Shown: positions 35,601-42,165 of the stretch, one piece after another
Layout: every line of letters begins with the position of its first letter
How positions within the stretch are numbered: the stretch's first letter is position 1
Assembly (NCBI GenBank): GCA_023396225.1
Contig: JAEWWT010000001.1
Span: 1-43,975, forward strand
Length of the DNA: 43,975 nt
Direction: 5' to 3'
Origin: Bacillota bacterium
GTDB lineage: Bacteria; Bacillota; Clostridia; Oscillospirales; Ruminococcaceae
Notes under the pieces: model-generated
The model's input: only the letters and a program-made list of their open reading frames with translations
Told to the model about the DNA's origin: nothing
Databases searched by the model: none
Program-made: the position numbers and the translations under genes

Positions 35601-35825
35601 CCTAATGTTATGACATTGCTTGACAACGGATCAATCGACTATGTTATTTCAACATCTGCAAAGGGACGTATACCTGCATATGACAGCGTTAAAATTAGAA
35701 GAAAGACAGTTGAACGTTCAATTTGTTGTCTTACTGCAATAGATACAGCAAATGCAGTTGCTGATATTCTTGCAATGGGTAAGGATATTGATGACATGGA
35801 AATGATTGATATAACAAAAATTTAA
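32631..35825 (+). CDS. carB: Carbamoyl phosphate synthase large subunit
   Basis: 1064 residues, normal length. Two homologous ATP-grasp halves begin [23 protein letters not shown] and [45 protein letters not shown] and [22 protein letters not shown] are the metal-binding loops. The C-terminal MGS-like domain ([12 protein letters not shown]) is the usual place for UMP control. It makes carbamoyl phosphate for pyrimidine, and probably arginine, synthesis. Confidence 0.97.
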   Translation: [1064 protein letters not shown]

Positions 35826-35830
35826 TTTGT

Positions 35831-35938
35831 AAAAAGGGACGCCTTTAAATCGGGAAAAACCTTCCCGTATAATAAACACCATAAAAATCACGATAAATAA
35901 TGGCTATGATGGTGTTTAGTATCATAGCGTCCCTTTTT
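35831..35938 (+). repeat. Palindromic insert between carB and pyrK with alternative pairings
   Basis: AAAAAGGGACGC (35831-35842) and GCGTCCCTTTTT (35927-35938) are a perfect 12-base inverted pair ending in a T-run. Inside are CGGGAA/TTCCCG, AAACACCAT/ATGGTGTTT and GCTATGAT/ATCATAGC; the last two share bases and exclude each other. It could act as a terminator-type switch inside the operon or be a MITE-like repeat. Confidence 0.55.
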
Positions 35939-35966
35939 GCAATTTTAACAGAAAGGATTAATATAT

Positions 35967-36743
35967 ATGAAATTTACACAGGGTAAATATCTTATAGCGT
36001 CGAAAACTGCCCTCGCAAAAGAAATATACGACATGACAATACTCTGTCCTGATATTGCGGCAATTGCGAAGCCAGGACAGTTTGTAAATATAAAAGCTGA
36101 TGGCTTTATGCTCAGACGTCCTATCTCAATCTGTGAAATAAACAAGGAGAAGGGAACTCTCAGAATTGTTTTTGAGGTAAGGGGAAACGGTACTAAGGAG
36201 CTTGCAAAGCTTGCTGAAAACGACCTTATTGATATTATTGCACCACTCGGCGGACGTGGATTTGACGTGGATGGATATAAGTCTGCTGTAATAATCGGTG
36301 GTGGAATAGGAACCCCTCCTATGCTTGAAGTTGCAAAGTATTACGGAAGCAAAGCTCACGTAATATGCGGTTTTAGAAATTCTTATGCAGCTATTCTTCA
36401 GGAAGATTTCAAAAATGCAGGCGCAGATACCGTTTTATGTACTGATGATGGAAGTGCAGGAAGAAAAGGTTTTGTAACAGATGCTCTAAAAGATTACCTT
36501 GTTTCAAATAAACCAGAAATAGTTTATGCCTGCGGTCCGAATATGATGCTAAGAAAAGTAATTGAAATCGCAAAGGAAAACGGAATCAAATGTCAGGTTT
36601 CGCTTGAGGAAAGAATGGGCTGCGGAATAGGAGCGTGTCTTGTATGTGCATGCCGCACAATCCGTGATGGTGAGGAATATTATGCTCATGTCTGCAAGGA
36701 TGGCCCTGTATTTGACAGTGAGGAGGTTGTATTTGATGACTGA
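35967..36743 (+). CDS. pyrK: Dihydroorotate dehydrogenase B, electron transfer subunit
   Basis: A 258-residue protein: FAD-binding beta barrel with LRRPISICEI, NAD-binding region with IIGGGIGTPPMLEVAKYYG, and a C-terminal [2Fe-2S] site with Cys in CGIGACLVCAC and HVCKDG. It passes electrons from PyrD to NAD. AAAGGA precedes the ATG. Its 3' end overlaps pyrD by eight bases. Confidence 0.95.
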   Translation: MKFTQGKYLIASKTALAKEIYDMTILCPDIAAIAKPGQFVNIKADGFMLRRPISICEINKEKGTLRIVFEVRGNGTKELAKLAENDLIDIIAPLGGRGFDVDGYKSAVIIGGGIGTPPMLEVAKYYGSKAHVICGFRNSYAAILQEDFKNAGADTVLCTDDGSAGRKGFVTDALKDYLVSNKPEIVYACGPNMMLRKVIEIAKENGIKCQVSLEERMGCGIGACLVCACRTIRDGEEYYAHVCKDGPVFDSEEVVFDD

Positions 36744-37650
36744 TAAGCTTAAAGTGAATTTTGCGGGAGTTGAATTCAAGAATCCGATTATTCCTGCTTC
36801 GGGTGCTTTCGGATACGGTAAGGAATATGAAAACTTTTATCCTCTTTCAATACTTGGTGGCATATCTGTAAAGGGTACAACCGAAAAGCTCCGCAAAGGA
36901 AATCTCCCTCCGAGAATTGCAGAAACTCCATCCGGTATGCTTAACAGCGTTGGTCTGCAAAACCCTGGCATTGACCATTTTATAGCTCATGAACTGCCTT
37001 ACCTTAAAACAAAGGACACTGTTATCATAGCAAATATGGCAGGTTCAACTGCAGACGGATACCGTGAAGTCGCTGAAAAGCTTGATGCAACAGATGTTGA
37101 CATGATTGAAGTAAATATCTCCTGCCCAAATGTTAAGGCAGGCGGAGCAGCATTCGGTATAACATGTGAGGGTGCAGCAGCAATTACAAAGGTTGTACGT
37201 GCAGTTACAAAAAAGGCAGTAATGGTAAAGCTTTCACCAAACGTCACTAACATTGCAGAAATTGCAAAGGCAGTAGAGGCAGAGGGTGCTGACGCTGTTT
37301 CACTTATCAATACCTTGCTTGGAATGAGAATTGATATAAAAACCCGCCGTCCTGTACTTCATAACAATGTCGGAGGACTTTCAGGCCCTGCTATTTTCCC
37401 TGTTGCGGTGAGAATGGTATGGCAGGTTGCAAATGCGATTAAAATCCCTGTTTGCGGTATGGGTGGAATTTCAACATGGCAGGACGTTGTTGAAATGATG
37501 ATGGCAGGTGCACAGACAGTTCAGATTGGTGCTGCGTTGTTCTCCGATCCGATGGCACCTGTAGCAATTATAGACGGACTTGATAAGTATGTATATGACA
37601 ACAATTTAAACAGTATTGCCGATATTATAGGAGGAGTAAAGCCTTGGTAA
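36736..37650 (+). CDS. pyrD: Dihydroorotate dehydrogenase, class 1B catalytic subunit
   Basis: About 304 residues from MTDKLKVNFAGVEFKNPIIPASGAFG. FMN-site residues are in NISCPNVKAGG, where Cys is the catalytic base of class 1 enzymes, and in the C-terminal GMGGISTWQDVVEMMMAGAQTVQIGAAL. The ATG at 36736 overlaps the pyrK end and follows GAGGAGG; the longer open frame is only pyrK antiphase. PyrD-PyrK pairing marks NAD-dependent class 1B. Confidence 0.95.
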   Translation: MTDKLKVNFAGVEFKNPIIPASGAFGYGKEYENFYPLSILGGISVKGTTEKLRKGNLPPRIAETPSGMLNSVGLQNPGIDHFIAHELPYLKTKDTVIIANMAGSTADGYREVAEKLDATDVDMIEVNISCPNVKAGGAAFGITCEGAAAITKVVRAVTKKAVMVKLSPNVTNIAEIAKAVEAEGADAVSLINTLLGMRIDIKTRRPVLHNNVGGLSGPAIFPVAVRMVWQVANAIKIPVCGMGGISTWQDVVEMMMAGAQTVQIGAALFSDPMAPVAIIDGLDKYVYDNNLNSIADIIGGVKPW

Positions 37651-38345
37651 CAAAAATATACCTTGTAAGACATGCTGAGGCTATGGGTAATGTCCTTGAA
37701 ATATTTCAGGGACATACCGATGCCGAACTGAGTGAAAAGGGTTGGAAACAACTTGATTGCCTCGCAGAGAGATTCAAGTACATAGAATTTGATGGATTAT
37801 ATTCAAGTCCTTTAAAAAGGACAATTGCAACAGCAAATGCTGTAAACCATTATCATAACCATGAAATTATTACTGACAGCGAGCTTATTGAAATCGACGG
37901 CGGTGACTGGGAAGGTGTTTCATGGAAGGATATTCCGACTCGTTTTGAAAAGGAATATGATGTATGGATTTCTGATATGCAGAATTTCAAGATTACAAAT
38001 GGTGAGAGCATGGCGCAGGTTTATGAAAGAATGAAAAATGCCGTTGACAGAATTGTCAAGGCAAATGCAGGCAAAACTATTGTTATAGTATCTCATGGCT
38101 GCGCAATTAGAAATTATCTTTGCTATGCAAGCGGACATGGATTATGTGCTATCAATGATATGGGTTGGTCTGATAATACCGCTGTTTCATTTATTGAATA
38201 TGACGAGAATTTCAAGCCAAGCTTAATATATAAAAATGATTTTGAACATCTTGGAATGGAACTTTCAACACTTGCAAATTCAGAATGGTGTAAATCTGAC
38301 GGTGATAACAATTACGTTATGAATGGTGCTTATTATAAGGAGTAG
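37644..38345 (+). CDS. Histidine phosphatase (phosphoglycerate mutase-like) family protein
   Basis: A 233-residue protein starting with TTG at 37644, overlapping pyrD by seven bases, with GGAGG at nine bases. IYLVRHAEAMGN carries the catalytic RHG-like motif (RHA), SSPLKRTIATA the second Arg, and IVSHGCAIRN the second His. It may be a phosphatase rather than a mutase. Substrate unknown; position suggests transcription with the pyr operon. Confidence 0.85.
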   Translation: MVTKIYLVRHAEAMGNVLEIFQGHTDAELSEKGWKQLDCLAERFKYIEFDGLYSSPLKRTIATANAVNHYHNHEIITDSELIEIDGGDWEGVSWKDIPTRFEKEYDVWISDMQNFKITNGESMAQVYERMKNAVDRIVKANAGKTIVIVSHGCAIRNYLCYASGHGLCAINDMGWSDNTAVSFIEYDENFKPSLIYKNDFEHLGMELSTLANSEWCKSDGDNNYVMNGAYYKE

Positions 38346-38349
38346 ACTT

Positions 38350-38793
38350 ATGGAAATAGCATTCAAGCATATGCAGGAATCCGATATAGATGGCGTTACG
38401 GAGGTTTATATAAAAACCTTTGCGTCAGAGCCGTGGAATGAGGTTTGGGAAAAAAGTCTTGCTAAGGAAAGAATTATGGCCCTTTTTTCAGGTGAAACAC
38501 ACAGAGGGTATATTGCGTTTTGCGGTGGGAAAATGGCAGCAATCTTACTTGGATATGATTCTGTTTTTTTACAGGGTAAAGAGTTTTGGATAGAGGAATT
38601 CTGTGTTTTGCCTGAATACCAACGCATGGGAATAGGTCAAAGTATGCTTTGCTGGATTAAAAAAGAACTCTCCGAGGAAAATTTTAAAAGCCTCGTTCTT
38701 ATCACTCAAAAGGATTTTCCAAGTGAAAAATTTTATCGTAAAAATGGCTTTGAATCAAATGAAAATATGATTCTTATGTATAGTGATTTTTAA
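38350..38793 (+). CDS. GNAT family N-acetyltransferase
   Basis: About 147 residues starting MEIAFKHMQESDIDGVTEVY. EFWIEEFCVLPEYQRMGIGQSMLCWIKKEL includes the QRMGIG acetyl-CoA loop, and KFYRKNGFESNENMILMY ends it. Substrate unknown. The ATG at 38350 follows AAGGAG and lies four bases after the phosphatase stop. Confidence 0.85.
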   Translation: MEIAFKHMQESDIDGVTEVYIKTFASEPWNEVWEKSLAKERIMALFSGETHRGYIAFCGGKMAAILLGYDSVFLQGKEFWIEEFCVLPEYQRMGIGQSMLCWIKKELSEENFKSLVLITQKDFPSEKFYRKNGFESNENMILMYSDF

Positions 38794-38808
38794 AGAAAGG
38801 TCATATCA

Positions 38809-39231
38809 ATGAAGATAATGGCAGTTGATTTTGGAGACAGCAGAACGGGTCTGGCTATGTGCGACAAAAGTGAATTTCTTGCTTCGCCCCTGACTGTTGT
38901 TCATGAGTATAATTTTGACAGATGTGCTGAAAAAGTTGCTGAATATGCAAAATCCGAAAAAGCAGAACTTATTGTAGTAGGATATCCTAAAAATATGAAC
39001 GGAAGTATTGGCGAAAGGGCAGAAAAATGTCAGCTCTTTGCTGATAAGCTGACAGAACTTACGAGTATTGAAACGGTTATGTGGGACGAAAGATGTACTA
39101 CTGTTACAGCACATAACTATCTTAATGAAACCAACGTAAGAGGTAAAAAGAGAAAAGCTGTCATAGACGCTGTTGCAGCAACGATTATTCTCGAGTCATA
39201 TCTTGCTTATCGAAAGAACAGCGGCGTTTAG
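38809..39231 (+). CDS. ruvX: RuvX/YqgF-type Holliday junction resolvase-like protein
   Basis: A 140-residue RNase H-fold protein: MAVDFGDSRTGLAMCD (first Asp), LIVVGYPKNMNGSIGERAE (Pro-rich loop), WDERCTTVTAHNYL and a C-terminal DAVAATIILESYL with the last Asp. Involved in 16S rRNA 5' maturation or as a putative resolvase. AGAAAGG precedes the ATG. Its 3' end overlaps the convergent TauE/SafE-like gene by 47 bases. Confidence 0.93.
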   Translation: MKIMAVDFGDSRTGLAMCDKSEFLASPLTVVHEYNFDRCAEKVAEYAKSEKAELIVVGYPKNMNGSIGERAEKCQLFADKLTELTSIETVMWDERCTTVTAHNYLNETNVRGKKRKAVIDAVAATIILESYLAYRKNSGV

Positions 39232-39577
39232 GGTTATAGAACATTTCTTTTAATCCTATCACAAGGATGAACTCGCCAAATATTTTTGAAAGCATAGGCG
39301 AACCGATAAACTGTGCTAAATATGTTCCTGCAATTGCACCTGCAACACCGGTGATAATTGCAGGAATTATTTTTTTCCATTCAATAAGTTTGTTTTTAGT
39401 ATGAATAATAACAGAAAGAATTGCAATTGGAATAAAATAAATAAGGTTTATTCCCTGTGCGGTAATTTGATCTGCATCTTCAAATATAGTCAGAAACAAT
39501 ATTAGAATCATGCCTCCGCCAACTCCGAGGGAAGCAAAAATTCCTGTTACAAATGCTGCAAAATATAGCCATATCAT
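39185..39577 (-). CDS. TauE/SafE family half-size membrane protein (second of pair)
   Basis: About 130 residues with four hydrophobic segments and the GIFASLGVGGGMILI glycine motif of the family's second repeat. Full TauE/SafE exporters have two such repeats in one chain; here each is a separate gene. Its ATG at 39577 overlaps the stop of the first half as ATGA, so the two are coupled. Exports or imports sulfur-containing or small organic anions in known members. Confidence 0.7.
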   Translation of the reverse strand: MIWLYFAAFVTGIFASLGVGGGMILILFLTIFEDADQITAQGINLIYFIPIAILSVIIHTKNKLIEWKKIIPAIITGVAGAIAGTYLAQFIGSPMLSKIFGEFILVIGLKEMFYNPKRRCSFDKQDMTRE

Positions 39578-39924
39578 CTCAATATCAGCCTTCCTCCAGC
39601 AATTATCAGCAGTATCCCGAATATTCTTTTTAGCCATACACTTGATATTTTTTTTAGAAGAAGTCCGCCTATAAATGCTCCGACCAGCCCAAAAGGTATT
39701 AACGGCAGAGCATCGCTAAACTCAAAACTTCCTCTTATGGAGTAGAATATTGCAGATACAATTGAAAGCGGCAGGGTTATTGCAAGGGATGAGGCATGTG
39801 ATTTTTTTACCTCAATACCGGATTTCTCAAGCATTGGAACAAGTATTACACCTCCGCCTGATCCGAACAGCCCGTTAGTAACTCCGCCTACAAGTCCTAG
39901 AATATAAAAAAAGAATTTTCTGAT
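39574..39924 (-). CDS. TauE/SafE family half-size membrane protein (first of pair), no standard start codon
   Basis: About 116 residues. The conserved LGLVGGVTNGLFGSGGGVILVPML motif requires the coding region to begin well upstream of the first ATG (39834). The frame is open up to about 39950, but holds no ATG, GTG or TTG before that motif. GAGGTGAT lies just before an ATC at 39924, where the start would be expected. It could use ATC, or the start codon has mutated. Forms a unit with the downstream half gene. Confidence 0.6.
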   Translation of the reverse strand: MRKFFFYILGLVGGVTNGLFGSGGGVILVPMLEKSGIEVKKSHASSLAITLPLSIVSAIFYSIRGSFEFSDALPLIPFGLVGAFIGGLLLKKISSVWLKRIFGILLIIAGGRLILR

Positions 39925-40011
39925 ACTATCACCTCGTAGCTGATTTTTTTTGTCTGCACTTTAATTGGAGATTTGTATTAGTATCTGAAAATTAATTTTC
40001 AATATTCTTGT

Positions 40012-40208
40012 CCAAAAATAAAAGTGCGCCGATTTCTCGACGCACATTCACTTTATGCATATACCGCCTTGCCGCCATGTGAAGCATAAAACCCGCACTA
40101 AGCAGGTGGGCAACATCCCAGCAGTTTCGCGCTCCCTTCATCCGTGATCCGCAATAAGCGGCGGGAGGTCTGCAATCCGCTGTTGGAGACTGAATCCCTT
40201 ATATAATG
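40012..40208 (-). ncRNA. Structured non-coding RNA, candidate 6S RNA
   Basis: About 195 bases on the minus strand between a promoter (40215-40242) and a terminator (40024-40045) with no ORF. It is GC-richer than its surroundings. The halves pair as a long, interrupted rod (GCAGACC...GCCGC with GGCGGCAAGGCGGTATATGC), leaving an open centre and hairpins such as ACCTGC/GCGGGT. Length, rod shape and open centre resemble 6S RNA, which binds RNA polymerase. I could not confirm the class. A leader for the TauE/SafE-like genes is the alternative. Confidence 0.45.
40024..40045 (-). terminator. Terminator of the candidate 6S RNA
   Basis: GTGCGCCGA (40024-40032) and TCGACGCAC (40037-40045) pair with one mismatch and a TTTC loop. 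On the minus strand a T-rich run (TTTTATTTTTG) follows. Confidence 0.85.
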
Positions 40209-40214
40209 TGTTGG

Positions 40215-40242
40215 ATTATAAAAATCACACTTCATCGGTCAA
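40215..40242 (-). promoter_or_regulatory. Promoter of the candidate 6S RNA
   Basis: Minus strand TTGACC (40237-40242), 16-base spacer, TATAAT (40215-40220). The RNA would start near 40208. Confidence 0.65.
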
Positions 40243-40314
40243 GGCAGAATGTTTTCTTTTCATTATTATATCACTCGTGCAATATAAAATCAATAGTAAT
40301 TTTAGGGATAAGTC

Positions 40315-40623
40315 TTACTGATCTTCATCCTCATAAATTTCCTGAAGTCTTGCAAGAAACATATTTCCAATTTTTTCGTATTCATCATCATCATCAATTG
40401 AAGCAAGGATTTCTTCATTGTTTTCATCAAAATCAGATTTGAGAATAACAAGCTCATCATCACCTTCAACCATCTTTGCCGGATCCTCATAGTAAGGAAC
40501 AAGTGCATAGTAGCGGTTGTCATCAACCTCCATAACGTCAATCATTTCGAATGTCTGTTCTACGCCCTCTTCGTCAACTAATGTATAAAGGTCGGCAGCC
40601 ATTTCCATATCTTTATCAGCCAT
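40315..40623 (-). CDS. DUF1292 family protein
   Basis: About 102 residues, strongly acidic. TLVDEEGVEQTFEMIDVMEVDDNRYYALVPYYE and DDELVILKSDFDENNEEILASIDDDDEYEKIGNMF fit the DUF1292 (YrzB-like) family, which lies near ruvX and alaS in many Firmicutes; function unknown. The ATG at 40623 follows AAAGGGATGGAG. It has an unusually long structured leader of about 260 bases, shared in part with the DUF4914-type gene. Confidence 0.85.
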   Translation of the reverse strand: MADKDMEMAADLYTLVDEEGVEQTFEMIDVMEVDDNRYYALVPYYEDPAKMVEGDDELVILKSDFDENNEEILASIDDDDEYEKIGNMFLARLQEIYEDEDQ

Positions 40624-40883
40624 AATAATCTCCATCCCTTTCTGCTATTTGTTTCGGTCTTGAACCTGAACTAAGTTCAGCCAAGCAAAATTTCTGCTGT
40701 GTTTTTTGCAGAAAAGGAACAAATAGCGACGTGAAGTATTTCACGTTACTTTATGAATTTGGTTTATGTCGGTAAAGTCAAAGGCATCAATTCAAAGCCT
40801 CGAATATCATAACAAAAAGGCCATAAAACTGATATAACCAGCGATCACCATAGTAATGGATACCAACTCAATTGACACCCAAC
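40624..40883 (-). promoter_or_regulatory. Long structured leader of the DUF1292 gene
   Basis: From the predicted start near 40883 to the ATG is about 260 bases. The last about 120 contain an ACGTGAAATA/TTCACGT hairpin, the block GCTATTTGTTCCTTTTCTGC (40708-40727), ACAGCAGAAATTTTGCTT (40683-40700) and the ribosome-site block ATAGCAGAAAGGGATGG (40632-40648). CTATTTG can pair with CAAATAG next to the ribosome site, and CTTTTCTGC with GCAGAAAGG, so the site can be masked. The same blocks lie before the gene at 12782. Confidence 0.5.
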
Positions 40884-40889
40884 ATTTTT

Positions 40890-40918
40890 ATTGTACTATA
40901 TATATCCTTTATTGTCAA
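40890..40918 (-). promoter_or_regulatory. Promoter of the DUF1292 gene
   Basis: Minus strand TTGACA (40913-40918), 17-base spacer, TACAAT (40890-40895). It is divergent from the promoter of the mini-ORF RNA at 40977. Confidence 0.75.
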
Positions 40919-40976
40919 TAATCAAAGTATACAAAAATCTTGCACAAAAAATATATAATGTTTTGTCTAATTTCTA

Positions 40977-41005
40977 TTGACATTGTATAAAAAGCATGGT
41001 ATATT
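40977..41005 (+). promoter_or_regulatory. Promoter of the mini-ORF repeat RNA
   Basis: TTGACA (40977-40982), 17-base spacer, TATATT (41000-41005). Transcription is predicted to start near 41012, just where an AGGAAC arm begins that pairs with GTTCCT at 41101. Confidence 0.8.
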
Positions 41006-41223
41006 ATATACAAGGAACAGGAAACACAAAGACAAGACAAAATATCTCAATAAACGAAGAAGTTCGACTGAGAAAGCATTATAAGTAGTCTTAGGTTAAT
41101 GTTCCTAAAGAAATGAACCCGAACGTAATTAATTTGTAGCTCAGATTATACAAAAAGTTTCAGCAAGGGTAGAATTAAGCGGGAATTCATAAAAATCTTG
41201 GAAAGGCGGCGAGTCCAGTGGAA

Positions 41224-41292
41224 ATGAGTGAACAGCAGTATATGTCAAAGAATATCAGCAAAGGCTCGTATTGTTGCCGGTCTTTAAGATGA
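41224..41292 (+). CDS. Mini-ORF, 22 codons, in the repeat RNA
   Basis: Reads MSEQQYMSKNISKGSYCCRS and two more residues. It follows GGAAAGGCGGCGAGTCC, a diverged copy of the repeated element. An in-frame GTG lies six bases upstream. It is the longest mini-ORF of the set. Translation is not proven. Confidence 0.25.
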   Translation: MSEQQYMSKNISKGSYCCRSLR

Positions 41293-41466
41293 AATAAAAT
41301 GGTGCAGAAGCATAAATGCTCTCACTGATGTATAACATTTCGTTAAAAGAAATTCTTAAAGATAATATAGAAATTACGAGTCGAATAGCTGAAGTACAAC
41401 TTATAGGTACTTACAGTTACGGCTTTTTTAGATTTAATTGGTGCATGTCGGGTATTCTTTGAACAA

Positions 41467-41523
41467 ATGCCTTATGGCTTCATATATAAGGCTGCGAGGG
41501 ACAAAATAAACTTTGAAGGGTGA
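41467..41523 (+). CDS. Mini-ORF, 18 codons, in the repeat RNA
   Basis: Reads MPYGFIYKAARDKINFEG. Its stop codon overlaps the ribosome binding site (GAAGGGTGAT) of the next mini-ORF, which begins at 41529 and reads MHS then stop. It spans the GCCTTAT/ATAAGGC hairpin. Confidence 0.25.
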   Translation: MPYGFIYKAARDKINFEG

Positions 41524-41579
41524 TACCAATGCACAGCTAGTTATAATTTTGGATAATAAATTACGAAAAGGTGATTAAC

Positions 41580-41600
41580 ATGTGGTGTTTTGCAATCTGA
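41580..41600 (+). CDS. Mini-ORF, 6 codons (MWCFAI)
   Basis: AAAAGGTGATTAAC directly precedes the ATG, a good SD-like match (AGGTGAT). The stop comes after six codons. It sits before the first full repeat unit. Confidence 0.3.
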   Translation: MWCFAI

Positions 41601-41626
41601 AAAATCAATCGGAAGAAGTGGTGTAT

Positions 41627-41668
41627 ATGATTGCAACCAGAGGTATCTACTACCGAAAAGTATTTTAA
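41627..41668 (+). CDS. Mini-ORF, 13 codons, repeat unit 1
   Basis: Reads MIATRGIYYRKVF. Upstream is GAAGAAGTGGTGTAT. Seven bases after the stop comes the first GGAGTGAGACC element (41675). Confidence 0.3.
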   Translation: MIATRGIYYRKVF

Positions 41669-41731
41669 ATGTTTGGAGTGAGACCACCAGAAAATTCAGC
41701 TTAAAAATAATTCTTAAAGGATGTGATATTA

Positions 41732-41779
41732 ATGGTAATCATTAAGAAAGCATTTCACGACAGGAATATTTTTAAATAA
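41732..41779 (+). CDS. Mini-ORF, 15 codons, repeat unit 2
   Basis: Reads MVIIKKAFHDRNIFK. AAAGGATGTGATATTA precedes the ATG. Six bases after the stop comes GGGGTGAGTCC (41786). Confidence 0.3.
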   Translation: MVIIKKAFHDRNIFK

Positions 41780-41860
41780 TTAAAAGGGGTGAGTCCTACA
41801 GGTTAGGGAAGACGGCGGCAGCCGGTATCAGAACAAAAAATCTTTTTAGGTGTGATTACA

Positions 41861-41896
41861 ATGGTAAATTCAATGGCTTATTCTATAAAAATCTGA
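41861..41896 (+). CDS. Mini-ORF, 11 codons, repeat unit 3
   Basis: Reads MVNSMAYSIKI. AGGTGTGATTACA precedes the ATG, almost the same as in unit 2. GGAGTGAGTCC follows at 41903, then a two-codon ATG GCT TGA. Confidence 0.3.
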   Translation: MVNSMAYSIKI

Positions 41897-41967
41897 ATGT
41901 CAGGAGTGAGTCCGATGGCTTGAGCCAAAGGTATTAAACAAAAAATTTCTGAAGGGATGTCTTAGAA

Positions 41968-42009
41968 ATGCAGAACTTTTATCAATCTTGGAAGGAATAT
42001 GATTTTTAA
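41968..42009 (+). CDS. Mini-ORF, 13 codons, repeat unit 4
   Basis: Reads MQNFYQSWKEYDF. GAAGGGATGTCTTAGAA precedes the ATG. GGAGTGAGTCC follows directly after the stop at 42010, then a two-codon GTG GCA TAA. Confidence 0.3.
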   Translation: MQNFYQSWKEYDF

Positions 42010-42075
42010 GGAGTGAGTCCAGTGGCATAACGTTGACCATTACACGAATTTATTTATTATAAAGAAGTGGTGTCT

Positions 42076-42108
42076 ATGATCAGATATTTGGTACGTGAAG
42101 AAATTTAA
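42076..42108 (+). CDS. Mini-ORF, 10 codons, repeat unit 5
   Basis: Reads MIRYLVREEI. GAAGTGGTGTCT precedes the ATG, as in unit 1. GGAGTGAGTCC follows at 42115. No start codon follows this last element before the terminator. Confidence 0.3.
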   Translation: MIRYLVREEI

Positions 42109-42165
42109 CGTTTAGGAGTGAGTCCGCCAAGATATTTACGTTAGGCTGATAACCATATAAAATAT

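Noticed and set aside
38123..38311. Minus-strand ORFs across the phosphatase gene
   Set aside because: They are shadows of the well-supported plus-strand gene.
40206..40442. Plus-strand 78-codon ORF opposite the DUF1292 gene
   Set aside because: It is antisense to the acidic DUF1292 frame, has no ribosome site, and its start lies at the candidate 6S promoter.
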